A stretch of DNA of 6,986 nucleotides from an uncultured Candidatus Saccharibacteria bacterium (GTDB lineage Bacteria > Patescibacteriota > Saccharimonadia > Saccharimonadales > Saccharimonadaceae), in the NCBI GenBank assembly GCA_947427985.1, contig CANEKB010000058.1, positions 1 through 6,986 on the forward strand, written 5' to 3'. The notes below the pieces were generated by a model. It was given only the letters and a program-made list of their open reading frames with translations. It was not told the origin of the DNA and searched no databases. The position numbers and the translations under genes were made by a program. The number at the start of each line of letters is the position of its first letter. The first letter of the stretch is position 1. This document shows, one piece after another, positions 1-5,489 of the stretch.

Positions 1-659
1 TCGGCGGCATTGGGCGACAAGCGTGAGAAAGCTTGTGGACTGGAGCTAGTATAACCTTTGCTCTGATTAAACTCGGCTAGCTTGGCAGGAGAGGTGAAAA
101 GGTTATTCCAGAGGCGGTTCGATCCTTCCTCGCGCCACATGTAGCTATAGTCTTCGTCTAGGTCGCGCTGACCGCCAGTGGCGATTGCAGCGAGAGCTTC
201 GTCAGAGCCGCCAGCGTGAACAACGGTGCAGTCGAAAGGAGTATCCCAGTCGAGATAGTAGGGACGGAGTGAACGAACTGGTCCGATGACGCTGGTGTCG
301 GGATTTTGGAAGATTGCGGCGAAACGAGTGATGCCAGTTTCGGCGATAGCCTCAAAGACAACGGCAGCTTCAGTGAGGCCGGCTTGTGGACGAGCGCCAT
401 CAGTGCTGCCATTTGGAATCTGGACGCAGAAAGTTGGACTAGAATTAAGGCTAGCGTCAGCGATTTCAAGACCGGTCATAACACTATACACCGGGCTAGG
501 GTAGTCGGAGCGATTATCGTCGCCGGAGGGAGCTTCGCTGGTTTGACGATTCTGCCAAAGGAAAAAGATTGTGCCGCCAGCTGTAGCTAACAAAACGATA
601 ATAAACAGTAGTATAATTGGCCACTTGCGTTTTTTCTCGCTAGAGTGGTTTTTGGCCAT
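1..659 (-). CDS. DUF3048 (YerB-like) membrane-anchored protein, 3' part outside window
   Basis: This reading frame is open for 219 codons from an ATG at 659-657 and runs off the left edge, so the C-terminus is missing. Residues 1-13 are basic. Residues 14-35 form one membrane helix, followed by a polar linker (36-55), so the rest should lie outside the cell. From about residue 57 it matches the N-terminal domain of the DUF3048 family (Bacillus YerB type): MTGLEI at 61-66, ARPQAGL at 89-95, ETGITRF at 107-113, IGPVRSLRPYYLDW at 125-138 and VVHAGGSDEAL at 146-156. The molecular role of this family is unknown; YerB itself is a lipoprotein, but here a membrane helix replaces the lipobox. Two cysteines (78 and 144) lie in the exported part and could pair. 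The start codon follows the gltX stop by 2 bases, and GGAG at 674-671 gives a Shine-Dalgarno 11 bases upstream, so it is probably co-transcribed and coupled with gltX. The family call is firm. Confidence 0.88.
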   Translation of the reverse strand, partial: MAKNHSSEKKRKWPIILLFIIVLLATAGGTIFFLWQNRQTSEAPSGDDNRSDYPSPVYSVMTGLEIADASLNSSPTFCVQIPNGSTDGARPQAGLTEAAVVFEAIAETGITRFAAIFQNPDTSVIGPVRSLRPYYLDWDTPFDCTVVHAGGSDEALAAIATGGQRDLDEDYSYMWREEGSNRLWNNLFTSPAKLAEFNQSKGYTSSSPQAFSRLSPNAA

Positions 660-661
660 AA

Positions 662-2104
662 TTAGTCGTTCTCCAAGGCGTTAACCGCACGGTTAATACG
701 AGCTAGGCTAGTGTCCTTGCCGAGCACTTCCATAGTGAGATGAAGCGCAGGACTAAATGGCGCAAAAGAGAGCGCGAGACGAATAGCCGAGAAGAGTTCA
801 GCTGGTTTTTTGCCTGTCTCTTCGAGTAATTCGTTCAATGCAGCCTGCAGAGTATCGGTATTCCAATCGTTAATTGCCTCAAGCTTACGTACTGAAACCT
901 GCAACAGCTCTGATAATTCTTCTTCACTGAGCTTCTTGAGGAATTTGTTCTCGGTTAGCATCTTGAGATCGATCTCTGGATCCGTGAAGAAGTATCCGGT
1001 CATATCGCGTAGGTCGGCGAGAACTTTGAGACGGTCATAAATGATGCCGAGAACGCGTTTTTTGTAATTGTCGTCATAAGCGTCGGCGTTTTCTGGCCAA
1101 AAGCCATCAGTACGGGCGTAGAGTGCTTCGATTCCCTGTTCGTCAGCGATTTTGCGAATCCATTGGCCATTCATCCAAAAGAGTTTGGTTTCGTCGTAGC
1201 GGGCGCCGGAATTCTGAATGCGTGGCAGGCTAAAGCGTTCAATTAGCTCGTCTTTTGTGTAGATTTCTTGCTCGGTACCGTCGTTCCAGCCCAGACAAGC
1301 GAGATAATTCAGCATGGCTTCGGCAAGAATACCATCTTTACGGTATTCGGTGACGGATTTGGCGCCGTCACGTTTACCGAGTTTTTTATTCCCCGTGGGT
1401 GCAAGGATGTGCGGTAGGGATACTAATTTCGGTATTTTAAGCCCAAAAGCTTCGTAGAGAGCGAGGTAGTTTGGGGTACTAGAGAGATACTCGACGCCAC
1501 GCATAACATAGTCGACACCCATTTCGGCATCATCAACAATGTGGGCGAAGTTGTAAGTTGGTAAGCCGTCGGCTTTGATTAGAACGATATCGTCTTGTAC
1601 TTCGGGGCCAGCGCTCATATCGCCCATAACTTCGTCGTGCCAGGTGCGTGGTTTTGGGTCGGCCTTAAAACGGAGAGGAATACCTGGCTTCCATTCGGGT
1701 GGGTTTTCGGGGCGGAAATTACGGTAGAGATAGGGAATTTTTTTCGCGTTGCATTCATCGCGATATTTTTGAATCGTTTCGGCGTTGGTTGGATCAGCGT
1801 ATGCGCGACCCATATCAATGAGTTTTTGACCCCAAGCATGATAGATCTCGGCGCGTTCGGATTGAAAATATGGCGAAGCTGGTCCGCCCACGATTGGACC
1901 TTCGTCCCAGTTCATGCCGAGCCATTCAAGCGTTTCTTCGATTAGCTCAGTCGCACCCTCAACATAACGGGCTTGGTCAGTGTCCTCGATGCGGAGGATG
2001 AAAGTACCATTTTGTTGACGTGCTAAAAGATAAGGATAAATCGCGCTACGCACGTTGCCGATGTGAATATAGCCCGTAGGACTGGGCGCAAAACGAGTTT
2101 TCAT
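662..2104 (-). CDS. gltX: Glutamyl-tRNA synthetase (GluRS)
   Basis: This 480-aa cytoplasmic class I aminoacyl-tRNA synthetase charges glutamate onto tRNA using ATP. Visible landmarks are PSPTGYIHIG at residues 8-17 (HIGH motif), RIEDTD at 38-43, QSER at 81-84, GLPTYNFAHIVDD at 180-192, MRGVEYLSSTPN at 201-212, KLGKRDGA at 241-248 (KMSKS loop) and WMNGQWIR at 310-317. The C-terminal anticodon-binding part includes LGKDTSLARI at 461-470. Length is normal for bacterial GluRS. The usual KMSKS-loop form is KLSKR; here Ser is replaced by Gly243. The cysteines that bind zinc in E. coli GluRS are absent around residues 101-130 (only Cys118 remains). Whether it is discriminating, or also makes Glu-tRNA(Gln) for GatCAB, cannot be told from this window. 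The start is fixed by the conserved N-terminus MKTRFAPSPTG. It has no Shine-Dalgarno, but an extended -10 box lies 6 bases upstream. It sits between two membrane-protein genes on the same strand. Confidence 0.97.
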   Translation of the reverse strand: MKTRFAPSPTGYIHIGNVRSAIYPYLLARQQNGTFILRIEDTDQARYVEGATELIEETLEWLGMNWDEGPIVGGPASPYFQSERAEIYHAWGQKLIDMGRAYADPTNAETIQKYRDECNAKKIPYLYRNFRPENPPEWKPGIPLRFKADPKPRTWHDEVMGDMSAGPEVQDDIVLIKADGLPTYNFAHIVDDAEMGVDYVMRGVEYLSSTPNYLALYEAFGLKIPKLVSLPHILAPTGNKKLGKRDGAKSVTEYRKDGILAEAMLNYLACLGWNDGTEQEIYTKDELIERFSLPRIQNSGARYDETKLFWMNGQWIRKIADEQGIEALYARTDGFWPENADAYDDNYKKRVLGIIYDRLKVLADLRDMTGYFFTDPEIDLKMLTENKFLKKLSEEELSELLQVSVRKLEAINDWNTDTLQAALNELLEETGKKPAELFSAIRLALSFAPFSPALHLTMEVLGKDTSLARINRAVNALEND

Positions 2105-2110
2105 AACAAT

Positions 2111-2139
2111 ATTATATCACTGTTAAATAGAGACGACAA
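2111..2139 (-). promoter_or_regulatory. gltX promoter, predicted leaderless
   Basis: Read on the minus strand, TTGTCG (2139-2134) is followed by a 17-base spacer and TATAAT (2116-2111), preceded by TGA, which makes an extended -10 box. Counting the usual distance from the -10 box puts transcription start at about 2104, the A of the gltX ATG, so the mRNA would have essentially no leader. No Shine-Dalgarno lies in the 20 bases before the ATG. The -35 element lies inside the last codons of the upstream gene, which stops at 2123. Read-through from upstream is also possible. Confidence 0.7.
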
Positions 2140-3697
2140 TGTTGCGGAGCTGTTTTTTGGTCAAGCTGTCGGCAGAAGCATTGATTTTGTAGAGAACGCC
2201 GCGATTGACCCAGGCAGCATTAGCTCCAGAGGTATAAATTGTAATACCCTGCTCGTGAGTGGTGGTATAGTTTTCTTTCCAAGTTGGTTCAACGTAGTTG
2301 CGAAGGAGAGCAGAGCTGTCCCAAGAAGATTTTTCCTCAATAAGTGTAAAGCTCGCGCCTTCGGGCCCTTTGAAAGTAAGAGTGATTTTGCCATTTTCGG
2401 AGTCGATATCGCTAAGCGAGAAATCACGCGGGACGTAAGATGGGTAGGAAGCCTCGACGCCAGTTTGCATGGCGGCGACGCGCACGGAAATATCGGGGAC
2501 ATTACTACCGACAAAGTAGATGATCGCGGCGACACAAGCGGCAGCACAGGTGAAAGCTAGAAGGAAGCGTTTGGCGCCGCCCTTACGATAAGTCCGGTGA
2601 GTTTTGGTTTGCAAGCCAGTGCTTGTTTCGGGTTCGTTATCCATTGCGGCGACCGAACGGAGCGCTTGGCGAAGAGCTTGATCTTCGGTGGTGGAGACAC
2701 GGCGGGTATTAACCGTGGCCCTTGACGCGGTGCGTCGCATGCTTGCGGTAGCTTTAGGGTTAGCCATCCTGACTTTAGCTGCGGGGCGAGGCGTAGTTTT
2801 CTTTGCGGCAGCTTGGCTTTTGGCTATGACTTTGGCGGAGGACTTTGTGACTTTGTTGGCGGCGCGAGTAGCCTTTGAGCTTAAAGCGACCTTCTTATTA
2901 ACAGTCTCTTCCTTTACCTTAGTCGATTTCATGGCAATTGAAACGAATTTTTCAATTGTGTCACTGAGCTCAGCCATCTCGGGCATTGACTTATCGGACT
3001 TAAGGGTTTCGGCGAAGGCTTTGAGTGATGCGATCTGCTCAGCGATCTCATCAGCGTCGGTCGCAGTGCGAATCGAGGCGATAGCGGCTGAGACCGCTTG
3101 AGCAATCTCGTCAATTGAGCTATTAGAATTCATGGTTGCGAGGCTATTGCTCATTGAAGCGCCCATACTGGCGGCGGCGTAGTCGGCAGCAATACTCATC
3201 GCGAGGTTGTCAGTATTAACCGAAGAGTTGTTCATGATGGTGGAGTTTGCCGGTTCGGGCACGGTAACAATAGTGGTAGTCTCTTGCTGAATTGTGGTAA
3301 TTGAGGGGGTAGTATTCGCGGCGTAGACTGTTGTCTGAGGCTCCCCTTCGGACGCTTCGGCTGGCACAAAACGGTGCATGTCTTGACCAAATTCGACAAC
3401 TTGCGGCACAACGGCCGATCGAGCTTGATTTTCGGCACGCAAGGCGGCCTCGGCGGCTTTGCGTGCGGCAACTTCGGCTTTAGCAGCATCAATATCAGCG
3501 GTGCTGACACGGAGATTAACTAGACGCGAGGGGCGTACGGTTGGCATGCGAGATTCAGTCGGGGCAACGCTAGCAGCTTCCTCAATGGCGAGGTTTGACG
3601 GACGACCAACATACCGTCGATTTAAAGTAGTTGACGGCTGAGTGAGCCGATGCGTAGCGGCACTGGAGGGACCAGATTCTAATTGTATTTCTCGCAT
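2123..3697 (-). CDS. Single-pass membrane protein with external DUF4367-like domain and basic, Ala-rich cytoplasmic region
   Basis: This protein has 524 residues. An in-frame ATG exists at 3772, but the start at 3697 is chosen because GAGGAG (3709-3704) lies 6 bases before it and a promoter lies between the two ATGs. Residues 1-377 are low-complexity. An Ala/Glu/Lys/Arg stretch at 68-93 may form a helix or coiled coil, 120-200 is rich in Thr/Ser/Asn, and 195-256 looks helical and acidic. Residues 257-335 are Lys/Arg/Ala/Thr-rich, resembling a histone H1 tail. A membrane helix spans about 378-396 after a basic flank (RKGGAKR), so the N-terminus should be cytoplasmic. Residues 418-524 resemble the DUF4367 domain: YPSYVPRDFSLSDI at the start, and AAWVNRGVLYKI followed by SLTKKQLRNIVVSI at the end, like the W..+G..Y.I...LS.EEL..IA.SI pattern of that family. 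Function is unknown; DUF4367 domains are often found on membrane proteins and anti-sigma-like proteins. gltX begins 18 bases downstream. Confidence 0.85.
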   Translation of the reverse strand: MREIQLESGPSSAATHRLTQPSTTLNRRYVGRPSNLAIEEAASVAPTESRMPTVRPSRLVNLRVSTADIDAAKAEVAARKAAEAALRAENQARSAVVPQVVEFGQDMHRFVPAEASEGEPQTTVYAANTTPSITTIQQETTTIVTVPEPANSTIMNNSSVNTDNLAMSIAADYAAASMGASMSNSLATMNSNSSIDEIAQAVSAAIASIRTATDADEIAEQIASLKAFAETLKSDKSMPEMAELSDTIEKFVSIAMKSTKVKEETVNKKVALSSKATRAANKVTKSSAKVIAKSQAAAKKTTPRPAAKVRMANPKATASMRRTASRATVNTRRVSTTEDQALRQALRSVAAMDNEPETSTGLQTKTHRTYRKGGAKRFLLAFTCAAACVAAIIYFVGSNVPDISVRVAAMQTGVEASYPSYVPRDFSLSDIDSENGKITLTFKGPEGASFTLIEEKSSWDSSALLRNYVEPTWKENYTTTHEQGITIYTSGANAAWVNRGVLYKINASADSLTKKQLRNIVVSI

Positions 3698-3703
3698 CAA
3701 TAA

Positions 3704-3709
3704 CTCCTC
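3704..3709 (-). promoter_or_regulatory. Shine-Dalgarno that decides the start at 3697
   Basis: GAGGAG on the minus strand ends 6 bases before the ATG at 3697-3695. It is the strongest Shine-Dalgarno in the window and argues against the longer in-frame start at 3772, which has none and would lie upstream of the predicted transcription start. Confidence 0.8.
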
Positions 3710-3730
3710 ATCACGTTTTTGCTTACTACT

Positions 3731-3760
3731 ATTATAACGGCAAGCGCGATAAAAAAGCAA
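3731..3760 (-). promoter_or_regulatory. Promoter of the DUF4367-like gene (and probably the whole minus-strand cluster)
   Basis: On the minus strand, TTGCTT (3760-3755) is separated by 18 bases from TATAAT (3736-3731). Transcription would begin near 3724, giving a leader of about 27 bases that contains the GAGGAG ribosome binding site. Only the TTG half of the -35 box matches the consensus. The box sits in the 164-base divergent region shared with the PEGA gene. Confidence 0.65.
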
Positions 3761-3844
3761 GACATTTTGCATGATCGTTTTGTGGAAAACTTAAGAGCAA
3801 CAGATTTAGAAAGTATTGCGCTTCCCCTTTATGATGCTTTGTTG

Positions 3845-3850
3845 TATAAT
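3845..3850 (+). promoter_or_regulatory. -10 box of the PEGA gene, near-leaderless start
   Basis: TATAAT at 3845-3850 ends 11 bases before the ATG at 3862, predicting transcription start around 3856-3859 and a leader of only 3-6 bases. A second TATAAT at 3853-3858 is too close to the ATG to act from the usual distance, unless a start further inside is used. No convincing -35 box and no Shine-Dalgarno were seen; the region is very AT-rich. Confidence 0.55.
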
Positions 3851-3861
3851 AATATAATATT

Positions 3862-5415
3862 ATGGACCCAGAAGAAAAAAAACGACGGCAATTTATCAAA
3901 GTATTGTTAGCAGAAGTAATGATGGTAATTTCGGTCATTGCGATTGTGATAGTAGCAGCGCTACTTGCGATGGGGTTTTCGATTTCGACTGATGGTGGAA
4001 TCGAGCAGACTGGCCTAATGCAGATTCACTCGCAGCCGACTGGGGCGACAGTGACACTTGACGGGAGCGTATTGTTCTCACGGACAAATACGAGCCGAAC
4101 AATGTCGGCAGGAGAACACCATTTGAAATTAACGCGTGAAGGGTATGATACTTGGGAAAAGACCGTAAAAATGTATTCGGGAGTACTAATACGAATGTAT
4201 TACCCGCGTTTATTTTTGCAAAATCGAGTAGCTGAACCGGTGCTGGATTTATCGTCGGGAAATTCGGAAAGTAAAGAACTGGAATTTTATAGCACGGCAC
4301 CAAGTCGTAATTATGCGGTCTATGCGGAGCGAGATGCGGCAGAGTGGCGTTTGCTAGATCTTAGGGGGGACGAAGTAAAGATGTCAGTCATAAACTTGGC
4401 GGAGATCTTGCCTGGAATGGTTACGGACGAGGCGCAAGCTATAGCTCGTAAAAACAATACAAGCCAAAACGAGACATCTCGGAAGCGATTTGATGGTAAG
4501 ATTGAGATGCTTGAGTGGAGTAATAACGATGAGAAAATTCTAGCAAAGGTTTTGTATGATGGCAAAATAGAGTGGGTACTGATAAATTTGCGAAATGTGA
4601 CGGCGAGCTTGAATTTGACTAAGACCTTTGGTTTGAATTTTGACCAGGTAGAAATGATTGATAGTTCGGCAAGTCAGCTATACGCTTTGGCTGGACATCG
4701 ACTCTACCGAGTGAATGTGGCAGGTGAAGTTTTGTCGCGGATCTTGGTGGATAATGTGGAGAGTTTTGTGAATCGTGGTGCGAACGTGGTGTTCTTGACG
4801 ATAGCTGAAACCCAGAAAGACGAACGAATTATTGGCAGCTATCGGGATGACGAGAAAGCTAGCACTGTGCTAACGACAGTACCGAATGATGAGACGGTAA
4901 AAATTGCCTTGTCACGTTATTATGACGAGGATTATATTGCCTATACCGTCGGGAATAAGTTAACGATTTATTATGGAACATTACCGTCGTACAATGAAAA
5001 TCGCGAAAAGCCAGCGATTGAAGATTTAAAAAAGCTAGTCGAAGGACGCGAACTTGCGGAAGTGCCAGTTAATTTTAGTGCTAGCAGGGATGGTGAATAT
5101 ATTGTTGCGCGCGCTGGACAGAAGTTTATGGTGACAGATCTTGATATGGGCGATCTCTGGACCTATGAGGCGGTAGCGAGCGGCCTAAACTGGTTTGATG
5201 CTAGCATGATGTATTCTGTGAAAGATAATGAAATTATTGTTTGGGACTTTGATGGAACTAATTTACGGAACTTGGCTGAAAGCGCAAAAACCGCTAAAGA
5301 TGAGGCGGTACGAGTGGCAGAGTTCCCAGTATTACTGACGGCAAATAATCGTTGGCTGTATTATTTAGTTGAGAGCGAGAATACATATGTGCTGACGCGT
5401 GAGCGAGTACAATAA
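3862..5415 (+). CDS. Membrane-anchored PEGA-domain protein with probable C-terminal beta-propeller
   Basis: This protein has 517 residues. MDPEEKKRRQ is a basic cytoplasmic start, residues 14-38 form one membrane helix, and the rest should be outside. Residues 52-118 are a PEGA domain: MQIHSQPTGATVTLDG at 53-68, then MSAGEHHLKLTREGYDTWEK at 81-100. PEGA domains are small beta-rich modules common on surface proteins. Residues 140-515 hold about eight weakly similar units of the form 'short strand, S/N-x-D or similar turn, hydrophobic strand, then a strand ending in D/N-L/W', for example near 142-168, 216-245, 263-288, 349-372, 405-433, 442-465 and 488-512. This fits a TolB/WD40-like beta-propeller, but the call rests on pattern only. 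The protein has no cysteine at all and no LPxTG-type signal. It is transcribed away from the DUF4367-like gene and converges on the sortase gene. The start is supported by the promoter and the positive-inside N-terminus. The specific role is unknown; scaffolding or ligand binding at the envelope is an inference. Confidence 0.85.
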   Translation: MDPEEKKRRQFIKVLLAEVMMVISVIAIVIVAALLAMGFSISTDGGIEQTGLMQIHSQPTGATVTLDGSVLFSRTNTSRTMSAGEHHLKLTREGYDTWEKTVKMYSGVLIRMYYPRLFLQNRVAEPVLDLSSGNSESKELEFYSTAPSRNYAVYAERDAAEWRLLDLRGDEVKMSVINLAEILPGMVTDEAQAIARKNNTSQNETSRKRFDGKIEMLEWSNNDEKILAKVLYDGKIEWVLINLRNVTASLNLTKTFGLNFDQVEMIDSSASQLYALAGHRLYRVNVAGEVLSRILVDNVESFVNRGANVVFLTIAETQKDERIIGSYRDDEKASTVLTTVPNDETVKIALSRYYDEDYIAYTVGNKLTIYYGTLPSYNENREKPAIEDLKKLVEGRELAEVPVNFSASRDGEYIVARAGQKFMVTDLDMGDLWTYEAVASGLNWFDASMMYSVKDNEIIVWDFDGTNLRNLAESAKTAKDEAVRVAEFPVLLTANNRWLYYLVESENTYVLTRERVQ

Positions 5416-5441
5416 GATTTGACCTATGGCTAATCTATATC

Positions 5442-5460
5442 TAATGCCGAGATGGCATTA
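5442..5460. terminator. Inverted repeat 1 between convergent genes, possible bidirectional terminator
   Basis: TAATGCC (5442-5448) and GGCATTA (5454-5460) form a perfect 7-bp stem with a 5-base loop, 26 bases after the PEGA-gene stop. No long T-run follows on either strand, so termination strength is uncertain. Confidence 0.5.
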
Positions 5461-5462
5461 AA

Positions 5463-5489
5463 CTAAACTTGATTCATGATTAAGTTTAG
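5463..5489. terminator. Inverted repeat 2, overlapping the sortase stop codon
   Basis: CTAAACTT (5463-5470) and AAGTTTAG (5482-5489) form a perfect 8-bp stem with an 11-base loop that itself contains the palindrome TCATGA. The right arm includes the sortase stop codon (TAA, 5488-5486). On the minus strand it is followed by TTTAAT, a weak T-rich stretch. With the first repeat it likely ends both convergent transcripts. Confidence 0.45.

Noticed and set aside
2063..2560. A 165-aa plus-strand open frame.
   Set aside because: It is antisense to the start of gltX and the conserved end of the DUF4367-like gene, and its translation has no recognisable domain.
2688..3101. A 137-aa plus-strand frame with a hydrophobic, Ala/Leu/Val-rich translation.
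   Set aside because: It is a shadow of the Ala/Lys-rich coding sequence on the other strand; antisense of such codons naturally reads as hydrophobic.
3698..3772. A longer start for the DUF4367-like protein, at the in-frame ATG 25 codons upstream (3772).
   Set aside because: It has no Shine-Dalgarno, it lies upstream of the predicted promoter, and the ATG at 3697 has a strong GAGGAG at ideal spacing.
3781..3789. TGTGGAAAA, one mismatch from a DnaA box, in the divergent intergenic region.
   Set aside because: It is a single box with no cluster and no replication gene nearby, so it does not support an origin or regulatory claim.
3853..3858. A second TATAAT just before the PEGA-gene ATG.
   Set aside because: It is only 3 bases from the ATG, so the expected start would fall inside the gene; the box at 3845-3850 is better placed.
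3719..3910. A 63-aa plus-strand frame crossing the divergent promoter region.
   Set aside because: It overlaps both promoters and the PEGA-gene start in another frame, and it has no ribosome binding site or recognisable sequence.
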